From Cystobacter ferrugineus (GTDB taxonomy: Bacteria; Myxococcota; Myxococcia; Myxococcales; Myxococcaceae): DNA of 64,000 nucleotides. Positions 49,471-58,031 of the stretch are shown here, in pieces. Location: contig NZ_MPIN01000005.1 of assembly GCF_001887355.1 (NCBI RefSeq), positions 428,681 through 492,680 of the forward strand, read 5' to 3'. The translations under genes and the position numbers were made by a program. Position 1 is the first letter of the stretch, and each line of letters opens with the position of its first letter. The notes under the pieces are model-generated. The model worked only from the letters and a program-made list of their open reading frames with translations, ran no database searches and was not told the origin of the DNA.

Positions 49471-50454
49471 ATGAACTCCCCAGCCCGAGCAACCCCTGCC
49501 CTTTCCTCTCCGGCGGCCGCGAGGACCGCGCTGGAGCAGGTGGCCGCGAATCTGTCCCTGGCCGTGCGGGGCAAGGAGAAGGAGATCCGCCTCGCCGTCA
49601 CCTGCCTGGCCGCGGGAGGCCACCTGCTCTTGGAGGACGTGCCCGGGGTGGGAAAGACCACGCTGGTGGAGGCCCTCGCCCGCTCCTTCTCCCTGTCGCT
49701 GTCGCGTGTGCAGTTCACCGCGGACCTGATGCCGGCCGACATCCTCGGCGCGCAGATCTTCCACGCCGCCACCGCCTCGTTCTCCTTCCGGCCCGGCCCC
49801 ATCTTCCGCCAGCTCGTGCTGGCCGATGAGCTCAACCGCGCGCCGCCGCGCACCCAGTCCGCGCTGCTGGAGGCCATGGCCCAGGGCCAGGTCTCCCTGG
49901 ATGGCGTCACCCACCCGCTGCCCCGCCCCTTCACCGTGGTGGCCACGCAGAACCCGGTGGACTTCTCCGGCACCTATCCCCTGCCGGACTCGCAACTGGA
50001 CCGCTTCCTCATGCGCCTGTCGCTGGGCCACCCGGCGCCCGACGTGGAGGCGCGCCTGCTGGTGCTCGCGCGCGACGCGGCCACGGCCGGCACGGTGGTG
50101 GAGCCGGTGAGCACGCCCGAGGCACTCAACGGACTGCGTGCCCAGGTGGCCGCCCAGCGCCTGGACGAAACCGTGGCCGACTACGTGGTGCGACTGGCGC
50201 AGGCCACGCGCTCGCACGGCGACATCGAGCGCGGCGCCTCCACGCGCGCCGTGCTGGCGCTGGGCATGGCCGCCCGGGCCCATGCCCTCTGGGAGGCACG
50301 CGACTTCGTGACGCCCGGAGACGTACGGGCGGTGCTCGGGCCGTGCCTGGCCCACCGGCTGCTCCTGCGCAGCGCCAACCAGGGCACCTACACGCGGGAC
50401 GAGGCGCTCCACCTGATCGAGGAGATCGCCCGGAAGGTGCCGGCCCCCCGGTGA
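49471..50454 (+). CDS. MoxR-family AAA+ ATPase
   Basis: A 327-residue MoxR ATPase. Walker A is EDVPGVGKTTLVEALA, Walker B-like LVLADELNRAPPRTQSAL, sensor 1 TVVATQNPVDFSGTYPLP, and an Arg-containing lid domain follows. MoxR proteins act as chaperones for assembly of metallo-enzymes or complexes and are typically encoded with DUF58 and transglutaminase genes, as here. The stop overlaps the DUF58 start (GTGA). The ATG at 49471 is chosen; an earlier start at 49459 adds only four residues. Confidence 0.9.
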   Translation: MNSPARATPALSSPAAARTALEQVAANLSLAVRGKEKEIRLAVTCLAAGGHLLLEDVPGVGKTTLVEALARSFSLSLSRVQFTADLMPADILGAQIFHAATASFSFRPGPIFRQLVLADELNRAPPRTQSALLEAMAQGQVSLDGVTHPLPRPFTVVATQNPVDFSGTYPLPDSQLDRFLMRLSLGHPAPDVEARLLVLARDAATAGTVVEPVSTPEALNGLRAQVAAQRLDETVADYVVRLAQATRSHGDIERGASTRAVLALGMAARAHALWEARDFVTPGDVRAVLGPCLAHRLLLRSANQGTYTRDEALHLIEEIARKVPAPR

Positions 50455-51416
50455 GCCCGTCCCGTGCTCCCTCGCCGTGGCGGCGGTTGCGCGCCACGCT
50501 CCGGCCGCCGCGCACCCTCAAGGTGACGGGCATGGGCCGCACCTATCTGGTGGTGACGTTCGGCGTGGGTCTCGGCGCGCTCAACACCGGCAACAACCTG
50601 CTCTATCTGGTGCTGGGCCTGTTGCTGAGCGTCATCATCCTCTCTGGCGTGCTGTCCGAGCGCTGTCTGCGCGACCTGTCCGTGCGGCGCGTGGGCAGCG
50701 AGGGCGCCTTCGCGGGTGAGCCCTTCGCCTTCCGCTGGGCACTCACCCGCCGAAAGGGGCATGCCTTCGCCCTCACCCTGTCCGAGGTGGACGTGCCCCT
50801 CACCGGTGAGGGCGGCGTGGGCTACCTGCCCGCGGGCCTGGAGCACGTGGTGCGCGCGGACCTCACCGCGCCCCGGCGCGGGCCGGTGAAGCTCGTGGGC
50901 GTGCGCGTCACCACCACCTGGCCGCTGGGCCTGTTCGCCAAGACGCGCGTCTTCCCCCTGCCGGGCACGCTGCTCGTCTACCCCCGGCGGGGCTTCGCCT
51001 GTGCCACTCCCGAGGACGCGGCGACGGGCCACGTGGGCGAGGCGCACCACCCCCACCGGCTGGATGGCACGGGGGACCTGGCGGGCCTGCGTGAGCTGGC
51101 CGAGGGCGAGGACTCCCGGCGCGTGCACTGGCTCAAGAGCGCCTCGGCGGGCAAGCTGATCAAGGTGGAGCGCGAGCGCGAGGAGCGGCGCACCTATGTC
51201 CTCGAGGTGCGCCCCGGGCTGGCCGGCGAGGCACTGGAGCGGCGGTGCGAGGAGGTGGCCGAGCAGGCCCACCGGCTGCTCGAGGCGGGCCACGAGGTGG
51301 GGCTGGAGCTGCCCGGCCAGCGGCTGCGGCCGGGCGCGGGCAGTGGTCAGGAGCGTCTGCTGCTGCGCGCCCTGGCGTGGGTGGGCTTCGAGGAGCAGCG
51401 CGAGGAGGCGGCATGA
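50451..51416 (+). CDS. DUF58 membrane protein
   Basis: A 321-residue protein. Two adjacent hydrophobic helices (VVTFGVGLGALNTGNNLLYL and VLGLLLSVIILSGVL, about 30-65) are followed by a cytoplasmic or periplasmic beta-rich part and the DUF58 hallmark GEDSRRVHWLKSAS (about 225-240). The protein starts at GTG 50451 overlapping the MoxR stop and ends overlapping the next ATG, so the three genes are translated together. DUF58 proteins are thought to couple MoxR ATPases to transglutaminase-like partners; the substrate is unknown. Confidence 0.85.
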   Translation: MSPSRAPSPWRRLRATLRPPRTLKVTGMGRTYLVVTFGVGLGALNTGNNLLYLVLGLLLSVIILSGVLSERCLRDLSVRRVGSEGAFAGEPFAFRWALTRRKGHAFALTLSEVDVPLTGEGGVGYLPAGLEHVVRADLTAPRRGPVKLVGVRVTTTWPLGLFAKTRVFPLPGTLLVYPRRGFACATPEDAATGHVGEAHHPHRLDGTGDLAGLRELAEGEDSRRVHWLKSASAGKLIKVEREREERRTYVLEVRPGLAGEALERRCEEVAEQAHRLLEAGHEVGLELPGQRLRPGAGSGQERLLLRALAWVGFEEQREEAA

Positions 51417-53440
51417 GGCGACCCCTGCGGCTGCGGCTCGTGTTGAGGGACCTGAGCACGGCGGCGGCCTTCGCCTCCATGGCCATCTCCAGCCAGGTGC
51501 CCGTGTGGGCCCTGGTCCTCTTCGCGCTGGCGCTGATCGTGGCGTTGACGGGCCGGCGCCCCCTGGCGCGCGCGCCCCGGCTCACGGCGCTGCTGCTCTT
51601 GCCCGTGGCGGGCGCGCTCTACCTCCTGGTCGCCTCGGGGCGGATGGACCTGGTGGTGGCCGCCTGCTCCTTCGCGGGCATCGTCGCCGCCCAGCGGCTG
51701 CTCTCCGAGAGCAGCGCCGCCACGGACGGACAGGTGCTGCTCGTCGGCCTGTTGATGATCGCCGGCGGCGCGGCGCTCTCCGGTGAGCTCGTCTTCGCGA
51801 TGTGCCTGCTCGCCTTCGCGGTGCTCGCGAGCCTGTCGCTGGGCCTGGCCGTGGTGGAGGCGGCGGTGCCCCCGGGTGAGCCCGTGCCGGTGCGCGCGGT
51901 GATGCGTCCGCTCGCGCGCGGCACCTTGCTGGCCGTGGTGGGCGCGGTGCTCTTCTTCGTCTTCATTCCGCGCCTCAACTGGAACATGGGCGTGCGCCGT
52001 GCCACGCCGGGACTCGGCACCGCCACCAGTGGCTTCTCCGACACGGTGCGCCTGGGCGGCTCGGGCACCCTCAAGAGCAATCCCCGTGTCGTGCTGCGCG
52101 CCCGGTTGACGCCGGACCCGGTGAGCACCGAGCACCTGTCGGCCTATTGGGTGGGCCGCACCTACGACACCTTCGATGGCCAGGAGTGGTCGACGATTGG
52201 CGCGGCCAACCGGCGCCACCGCACGCGCGTGACGCTGCGTCCGGGCGCGGACAAGCAGGTGTACCAGCGCATCGAGCTGCTGCCCGCCTACGGCAGCCGC
52301 ACGCTCATCGCCCTGGAGACGCCCGCCAAGCTGGGCAATGCCCTGACGCACACGCCCACGGGCGACCGGCGCACCCGGCTGCAGGAGCTGGGCGGAGACG
52401 AGCTGCGCTTCGTGGATGACGGGCTCGGCTACTCCTATGAGGTGTACAGCCTGCCGCCTGGCACGGACACGGACCCCGGCCGGATGAACGAGACGGAGAT
52501 GGCCCAGCTCCTGGCGCTGCCGGAGAACCTGGATCCCCGGGTGGAGCAACTGGCGCGCCGGGTGGTGGGTGACGAGCAGGATCCCCTCGCGGCGGCCCAG
52601 AAGCTGTCCGCCTGGCTGCAGCGCGAGTACCAGTACACGCTGGAGCTGAGCGGGGACCTGGCGGATCCGCTGGAGGACTTCCTCTTCGTGCGCAAGGCGG
52701 GCCACTGCGAGCACTTCGCCACGGCGCTCACGCTGCTGCTGCGCACCCTGGGCTTCGAGGCCCGGCTCGCCACGGGCTTCTTCGGCGGCGAGCGCGTGGG
52801 GGACGAGTACATCGTCCGCGCGGGTGACGCCCACGCGTGGACGCACGTGCTGGTGCCCGGGCGCGGCTTCGTCACCGTGGATGCCACGCCGCCCGCGTTC
52901 CGCGCCAACCAGTCCCTGCAAATCCTCGAGTCGCTCGTCTCCTTCTACGAGGCCATCGAGGGCATCTGGCGCACGTCCGTGGTGGACTACTCGTTCCGGG
53001 ATCAGATCGACTTCATGCGCGGCCTGTCCCGGCCCCCGCGCGATCCCTCCTCTCCCGAGCGGCCCTCGGGTCCGCCCGCCCGCGCCTGGTGGACCGCGGG
53101 GCTGGTGGCGCTGGGCGTCTATGGCCTCGTGCGCTACCTGTCGCGGCGTCCCCGGCGCCCCTCCATGGGAGAGGCCACGCGCCTGGTCGACGCCGTGGAG
53201 CGCCAGCTCACACGCGCCGGCCTGCCTCCCCGCGACGGCGAGACGCTCGAGGACGTGTCCGCGCGCTTCACCCGCGACGCGCACCCGCTGGGCCCCACCC
53301 TCGCGCCCCTCACCCGCCGCTACCTGGAGGCCCGCTTCGGCCAGCGCCCGCTCGAGTCCGGTGAGCGCGCCCGGATGCTCGAGGACCTGCGGCGCGCGCT
53401 CGATACCTGGCGCCAGGGCTCCCGCTCCAACGCACCCTGA
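51413..53440 (+). CDS. Transglutaminase-like (TgpA-type) membrane protein
   Basis: A 675-residue membrane protein. About six N-terminal helices (to residue 190) lead to a periplasmic region with a transglutaminase-like domain: Cys in RKAGHCEHFATAL (about 430), His in AGDAHAWTHV and Asp in VTVDATPP complete the catalytic triad. One more membrane helix (WWTAGLVALGVYGLVRYLS) and a DUF4129-like C-terminal cytoplasmic domain end the protein. The TgpA family affects peptidoglycan or envelope biogenesis in other bacteria. Operon: MoxR, DUF58, TgpA-like, all with 4-base overlaps. Confidence 0.88.
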   Translation: MRRPLRLRLVLRDLSTAAAFASMAISSQVPVWALVLFALALIVALTGRRPLARAPRLTALLLLPVAGALYLLVASGRMDLVVAACSFAGIVAAQRLLSESSAATDGQVLLVGLLMIAGGAALSGELVFAMCLLAFAVLASLSLGLAVVEAAVPPGEPVPVRAVMRPLARGTLLAVVGAVLFFVFIPRLNWNMGVRRATPGLGTATSGFSDTVRLGGSGTLKSNPRVVLRARLTPDPVSTEHLSAYWVGRTYDTFDGQEWSTIGAANRRHRTRVTLRPGADKQVYQRIELLPAYGSRTLIALETPAKLGNALTHTPTGDRRTRLQELGGDELRFVDDGLGYSYEVYSLPPGTDTDPGRMNETEMAQLLALPENLDPRVEQLARRVVGDEQDPLAAAQKLSAWLQREYQYTLELSGDLADPLEDFLFVRKAGHCEHFATALTLLLRTLGFEARLATGFFGGERVGDEYIVRAGDAHAWTHVLVPGRGFVTVDATPPAFRANQSLQILESLVSFYEAIEGIWRTSVVDYSFRDQIDFMRGLSRPPRDPSSPERPSGPPARAWWTAGLVALGVYGLVRYLSRRPRRPSMGEATRLVDAVERQLTRAGLPPRDGETLEDVSARFTRDAHPLGPTLAPLTRRYLEARFGQRPLESGERARMLEDLRRALDTWRQGSRSNAP

Positions 53441-53788
53441 AGTACCGACGCACCCGGCCCGCCCTCCTCCGCCCGCCCGCTCACCCATGGGACGAGCGTG
53501 GCGGGGGCGCTGGCGTCGCGTGTCGTCTTTATTACCCCTGGGGAAACACGAAGCGACATGTGGCGGCATCGCTTGCCAGGAGGGATGAGCCCCAACCTGT
53601 AACGCTTACGGACTGCCTCCCGGGGTAGGACAGAGGGCTCGGCCAAGTATCCGTTGTGACTGATGAATTCTCGCGTGGAGGTGTGGCACGCACGTTGCTT
53701 TACGCCCTTCACGTCCGGTTGTCGTTTGACAGGAAAACCTACTCTTTTCACCGGCCTCCGACATGAGGAGGCCCCTCGGAGCCACACC
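53441..53788 (+). other. 348-base gap, regulatory region of the sigma factor gene
   Basis: No convincing gene here. The gap carries a TTGACA hexamer at 53726-53731 that could be a -35 box for the downstream sigma gene, but no matching -10 is seen at the right distance, so another sigma factor may read it. CGGAG stands eight bases before the ATG at 53789. Confidence 0.4.
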
Positions 53789-54688
53789 ATGCAGCTCTCC
53801 ACGGAACAATCGTCCAACTCCGGCTCGCTGGCGATGTACCTCTCGGAGATCAACCAGTACGCCCTGCTCAAGGTCGAGGAGGAGCAGGCGCTGGCGCGCG
53901 GCTTCCTCCAGGGAGATCTCGCCGCGGGCCACAAGCTGGTGACGAGCAACCTGCGCTTCGTGGTGAAGGTCGCCTACGAGTACCGCTCCTACGGCATCAA
54001 GATGTCCGACCTCATCCAGGAGGGGAACATCGGCCTGATGAAGGCGGTGCAGAAGTTCGATCCCGACAAGGGCATCCGCCTCATCTCGTACGCGGTGTGG
54101 TGGATCCGCGCCTATATCCAGAACTACATCCTCAAGAGCTGGAGCCTGGTGAAGCTCGGGACCACGCAGGCGCAGCGCAAGCTCTTCTTCTCGCTCGCGC
54201 GCACGCGCCGGGAACTGGAGAAGTTCGGCACGCTGGACGGCTCGGTGGTGAACGTGGAGGAGATCGCCCGCAAGCTCAACGTGAAGGCCGCCGAGGTGCG
54301 CGAGATGGAGCAGCGCATGGGTGGCAGGGATTTGTCGCTGGACGCGCCCATGGGGGAGGAGGGCGGCAACAGCCACGTGGACTTCGTGGCGAGCGAGTCC
54401 ACGTCCCAGGATGACGAGTTCGCGGACCGCGAGGAAGCGGGCCTCATCAACACGCGCGTGCGCACGGCGCTCATGCGCCTGGATCCGCGCGAGCGCTTCA
54501 TCATCGAGCAGCGCGTGATGAACGAGCGCCCGATGACGCTCAAGGAGCTGGGCGAGCACTTCGGCTTCTCGCGCGAGCGCGCGCGCCAGTTGGAGATCCG
54601 CGCCAAGGACAAGCTCAAGGCCGAGCTGGCGGCGCTGATGGCCGAGGTGGATCCGGACTCCACCGAGGCGTCCGTGCAGCAGCAGTAG
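53789..54688 (+). CDS. Sigma-32 (RpoH)-like RNA polymerase sigma factor
   Basis: A 299-residue alternative sigma factor with regions 1.2 ([20 protein letters not shown]), 2 ([20 protein letters not shown], then [19 protein letters not shown], including the RpoH-type AVWWIRA), 3 and 4 ([20 protein letters not shown]). It resembles RpoH and the myxobacterial SigB/SigC group, which serve heat shock or development; which one this is cannot be decided from sequence alone. There is no recognisable anti-sigma gene. The start is the ATG at 53789; the upstream frame to 53663 does not look like sigma sequence. Confidence 0.88.
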   Translation: MQLSTEQSSNSGSLAMYLSEINQYALLKVEEEQALARGFLQGDLAAGHKLVTSNLRFVVKVAYEYRSYGIKMSDLIQEGNIGLMKAVQKFDPDKGIRLISYAVWWIRAYIQNYILKSWSLVKLGTTQAQRKLFFSLARTRRELEKFGTLDGSVVNVEEIARKLNVKAAEVREMEQRMGGRDLSLDAPMGEEGGNSHVDFVASESTSQDDEFADREEAGLINTRVRTALMRLDPRERFIIEQRVMNERPMTLKELGEHFGFSRERARQLEIRAKDKLKAELAALMAEVDPDSTEASVQQQ

Positions 54689-54719
54689 GCCCAAGGCCCC
54701 CCGCGGCGGCGGGGTCCTC

Positions 54720-54758
54720 CGAGGCGCCTTCACCGCGAGCGGCGGTGGGGGCGCCTCG
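54720..54758 (+). terminator. Strong two-tier terminator after the sigma gene
   Basis: A nine-base outer stem (CGAGGCGCC/GGCGCCTCG) with an inner six-base stem (CACCGC/GCGGTG), 31 bases after the stop, followed by a weak T-containing stretch (TGCTTTGTCT). Confidence 0.7.
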
Positions 54759-54782
54759 TGCTTTGTCTGCTACAAGGGCCGG

Positions 54783-57278
54783 GTGAACCCTCCCGTGCCC
54801 CCTGGTTCTCCCCCGCTCTCCGAGGACCGGGTCCCCCTCGTCCAGCAGCCGTCAGGTCCCCACCTCCACACGCCCTACGTCCCCGCGGATCAGTCGCCGC
54901 CGGAGCTGACGGGGCGCGGGCTGGTGCTGGGCTCGGTGCTGGGCATCCTCTTCGGCGCCTCGTCGGTGTACCTGGCGGTGAAGGTGGGCCTGACGGTGTC
55001 CGCGTCCATTCCGATCGCGGTGCTCTCCATCGCCTTCTTCCGGGCCTGGGGCCGCTCGAACATCCTGGAGAACACCATCGTGCAGACGGTGGGCTCGGCG
55101 GGCGAGTCGCTCGCCTTCGGGGTGGCCGCGGCGCTGCCGGCCCTGTTGCTGCTCGGCTACGACGTGGACCTGATGCACGCCTTCCTGGTGTCCGCGCTGG
55201 GCGGCGTGCTCGGGGTGTTGATGATGATCCCCCTGCGCGAGGGGCTCATCGTCCAGGAGCACGGCACGCTCACCTACCCCGAGGGCACCGCCGCGGCGGA
55301 CGTGCTCGTCGCGGGCGAGGAGGGCGGGACGAACGCGCGCACGGTGCTGCTCGGCTTCGCGGTGGGAGGGCTCTACAAGCTCGCCTACGCGGGGCTGCGC
55401 CTCTTCAAGGAGGTGGTGGGCACGGCGCTCGGCTGGGTGGAGACGACGGCGGCGGGCGTGGCGCGGCGCGTGGGCTACACGGGCGGCTCGCTCTCCATGG
55501 AGATCAGCCCGGAGCTGCTGGGCGTGGGCTACATCATCGGTCCCCGGGTGGCGGGCATCACCGTGGCGGGCGGGGTGCTCAGCTACCTGGTGCTCATTCC
55601 CCTCATCACCTTCTTCGGCGCGGGGCTGGAAGAGCCGCTGTTGCGCACCGATGGCGTGCTCATCCGGGACATGGATCCGGACACGGTGCGCGACGCGTAC
55701 CTGCTCTACATCGGCGCGGGCGCGGTGGCCACCGGAGGGCTGTGGAGCCTGGTGCGCTCGTTGCCCACGCTCGCGGGGGCCTTCCGCCGGGGGGTGGCGA
55801 GCTGGCGGGCCTCGCGCCGCCGGGAGGCGCCGCTGGTGCTGCTGCGCACCGAGAGGGACCTGTCCCCGGGCGTGGTGGCGGCGGGCAGCGTGCTGCTCGT
55901 GCTGACCATGTGGCTGGCGCCTCCGCTGCACCTCAATCTCCTGTCCGCGCTGCTCATCGTCGTGTGCGGCTTCTTCTTCGTGACGGTGAGCGCCCGGGTG
56001 ACGGGGGAGATCGGCTCGTCGTCCAACCCCATCTCCGGCATGGTGGTGGCCACGCTGCTGCTCACGTGCCTGGTGTACCTGATGCTCGGGTGGACGAGCG
56101 CCGAGGACCGGTTCATGGCGCTCACCACGGCGGCGCTCGCGGGCATCGCGGCGTCCAACGGCGGCACCACGGCGCAGGACCTGAAGACGGCGTGGCTCGT
56201 GGGCGGCACGCCGCGGCATCAGCAGGTGGCGCTCTTCGTGGGCGTGCTGACGAGCTCGCTCTTCATCGGCGGCGTGCTGGTGGTGCTCAACCGCGGCGCC
56301 ACGGCGACGGTGCCCGAGTCGCACCCGGGCCAGCACGTGAGCGTGCTGAGCGACGAGACGCGGACGCAGTCCACCTATGCGTGGGCCGTCTCGGAGACCG
56401 CGCTGGCGGAGCGGGGCGTGACGCCCGAGCAGCTCAAGGGGCCGCTGTGGAAGCAGGGCCTGGAGGTGGCCGAGGGGCCTGGAGGGGCGCTGGAGCTGCG
56501 GGGGTGGAGCGCGTGGCCGGTGGAGCGGGTGGCGGCCACGGACGTGCGCCTGCCGTCGGGCCAGAGCGTGAAGGTGGCCGACCTGGGCGCGGTGACGGCG
56601 GGACCCGAGCGCACCTGGCGGGTGGGCTACGTGCGCGGCGCGGAGACGCCGCTGCCCGCGGGCACGTACCTGGTGGATGAGGCGGGGAGCATCCACTACG
56701 TGGTGGATCCGGGCATTGGCGGACGCATCACCAGCTACGAGGGGCAGCCGCTCACGCGCTATCCGGCGCCCAAGGCGCAGCTCTTCGCGCTCATCATCGA
56801 CGGCATCCTCACGCGCAAGCTGCCGTGGGATCTGGTGCTGGTGGGCGTCTTCATCGCGCTGATGCTGGAGCTGTGCGGGGTGTCCTCGCTGCCCTTCGCG
56901 GTGGGCGTGTACCTGCCCCTGTCGAGCACCACGCCCATCTTCGTGGGGGGCCTGGTGCGCGCCGTGGTGGACCGGGTGCGCGGAGGCCCCTCCGCCGAGA
57001 GCGAGTTCTCTCCCGGAATCCTGCTGTCCTCGGGCTACATCGCCGGTGGGGCGATCGCGGGCGTGCTCATCGCCTTCCTGGAGATCGTCAGCGATGGTGC
57101 CTGGACCCAGGCGATCGACATCCCCGCCCGGCTGGGGGACACGGCCCTCGCACGCCTGTTCCAGGACTCGAACGCGTGGGGCCTGGGCATCTTCGCGCTG
57201 CTCACCGCCCTGCTGCTGTGGACGGGCTGGAAGGGCGAGAGCGGCGTGCCGGACCGGGAGGGCAAATCCACGCCCTGA
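54783..57278 (+). CDS. OPT-family oligopeptide/metal-chelate transporter
   Basis: An 831-residue membrane transporter of the OPT family, read from GTG 54783. N-terminal helices carry the family pattern (GLVLGSVLGILFGASSVYLA, VKVGLTVSASIPIAVLSIAF, ENTIVQTVGSAGESLAFGVA). About 14 hydrophobic segments can be counted. A hydrophilic stretch of about 150 residues (about 503-655) interrupts the helices, unusual compared with bacterial OPT proteins of 600-700 residues. OPT proteins move peptides or metal-siderophore-type complexes with protons. It has no operon partner; terminators flank it on both sides. Confidence 0.88.
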   Translation: MNPPVPPGSPPLSEDRVPLVQQPSGPHLHTPYVPADQSPPELTGRGLVLGSVLGILFGASSVYLAVKVGLTVSASIPIAVLSIAFFRAWGRSNILENTIVQTVGSAGESLAFGVAAALPALLLLGYDVDLMHAFLVSALGGVLGVLMMIPLREGLIVQEHGTLTYPEGTAAADVLVAGEEGGTNARTVLLGFAVGGLYKLAYAGLRLFKEVVGTALGWVETTAAGVARRVGYTGGSLSMEISPELLGVGYIIGPRVAGITVAGGVLSYLVLIPLITFFGAGLEEPLLRTDGVLIRDMDPDTVRDAYLLYIGAGAVATGGLWSLVRSLPTLAGAFRRGVASWRASRRREAPLVLLRTERDLSPGVVAAGSVLLVLTMWLAPPLHLNLLSALLIVVCGFFFVTVSARVTGEIGSSSNPISGMVVATLLLTCLVYLMLGWTSAEDRFMALTTAALAGIAASNGGTTAQDLKTAWLVGGTPRHQQVALFVGVLTSSLFIGGVLVVLNRGATATVPESHPGQHVSVLSDETRTQSTYAWAVSETALAERGVTPEQLKGPLWKQGLEVAEGPGGALELRGWSAWPVERVAATDVRLPSGQSVKVADLGAVTAGPERTWRVGYVRGAETPLPAGTYLVDEAGSIHYVVDPGIGGRITSYEGQPLTRYPAPKAQLFALIIDGILTRKLPWDLVLVGVFIALMLELCGVSSLPFAVGVYLPLSSTTPIFVGGLVRAVVDRVRGGPSAESEFSPGILLSSGYIAGGAIAGVLIAFLEIVSDGAWTQAIDIPARLGDTALARLFQDSNAWGLGIFALLTALLLWTGWKGESGVPDREGKSTP

Positions 57279-57288
57279 AGTCGACAGT

Positions 57289-57315
57289 CCCGGTGCACCC
57301 GGGTCTCATTTTTTT
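57289..57315 (+). terminator. Intrinsic terminator after the OPT gene
   Basis: Stem CCCGG/CCGGG with a five-base loop followed by TCTCATTTTTTT, 10 bases downstream of the stop codon. Confidence 0.75.
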
Positions 57316-57384
57316 CTGACCTCCCTTGAATTTCTATGTTCGCGGAAGGAAATCCAACGCGAACACATCGTTCAGGAGTGTCCA

Positions 57385-57612
57385 ATGACTGGCAATTCCA
57401 CGCGGGATGCGCGGTTCGTACGAGGCCTGGTCTCCTCGGTGTTGATTGCCTGCACGGCGGGCCTGGGACCGTCGTCCCCGCGGGACCTGGCCTCGATGTT
57501 GGCGGAGCTGCCGCTGACACTCCCCTTCTCGCTGCCCCTGCCGCCTCCGTATCTCCTGCCGGTGCCCGGCCTCGACCTGCCCCGCATCCCCCTGCCCCTG
57601 CCCGTCCTCTGA
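57385..57612 (+). CDS. Small Leu/Pro-rich protein of unknown function
   Basis: A 75-residue reading frame with AGGAG seven bases before the ATG. The first 30 residues look like a signal or membrane segment (RGLVSSVLIACTAGLG), after which the sequence is almost entirely Leu and Pro in repeating patterns (LPLTLPFSLPLPPPYLLPVP). I do not recognise it. The good ribosome site and flanking terminators argue for a real short gene; absence of homologues would argue against. Confidence 0.5.
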   Translation: MTGNSTRDARFVRGLVSSVLIACTAGLGPSSPRDLASMLAELPLTLPFSLPLPPPYLLPVPGLDLPRIPLPLPVL

Positions 57613-57719
57613 GACCTCTTCTCGGGCCATGCCATCCTTCATCCCGATGAAACCGGCGGGAGGTGGACCTTCAGGCAGTGGCCAGGCTGAGGGCGCAGGG
57701 TCGGAGCTGGAGGGACATC

Positions 57720-58031
57720 TCAGGTGGTTCGGAAAGAAACCTCACGCTGTGCTGGGTAGATCTGCAGGTCTTCCACGGGGAGAGCCTCTTCATCGGCAAC
57801 CAGGAATTGTGCACCGAGCTGCGAGATCTCGGTCTCCACGGCGTCCACGAGGGACAGCATTTGACCGTTCACTAGCTGCTCGAATCGCGTAAAGAGCGAC
57901 ACGATGCTCGGTGCAGAGCCGCTGAGGTCGATCTCTCCCGACCAAAGGCCACCCTCCGCTGACACACGCACCATGCCGATGAGGTTGCCTTGAGCATCGA
58001 CCAACCGCCCCTCGATCCTAGAGATTGACAT
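57720..58031 (-). CDS. Candidate immunity protein for the RHS toxin
   Basis: A 103-residue acidic, beta-rich soluble protein starting at an ATG inside the last 14 bases of the toxin gene. The opening SISRIEGRLVDAQGNLIG and the later QFLVADEEALPVEDLQI have no match I can name. Position, size and translational coupling to the toxin's 3' end are typical of the immunity gene that protects the producer from the toxin's variable C-terminal domain. Direct evidence for binding is lacking. Confidence 0.6.
   Translation of the reverse strand: MSISRIEGRLVDAQGNLIGMVRVSAEGGLWSGEIDLSGSAPSIVSLFTRFEQLVNGQMLSLVDAVETEISQLGAQFLVADEEALPVEDLQIYPAQREVSFRTT

Noticed and set aside
53726..53754. Complete sigma-70 promoter before the sigma-32-like gene
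   Set aside because: TTGACA is present, but no acceptable -10 lies 16-18 bases downstream, so I list only the -35-like box.
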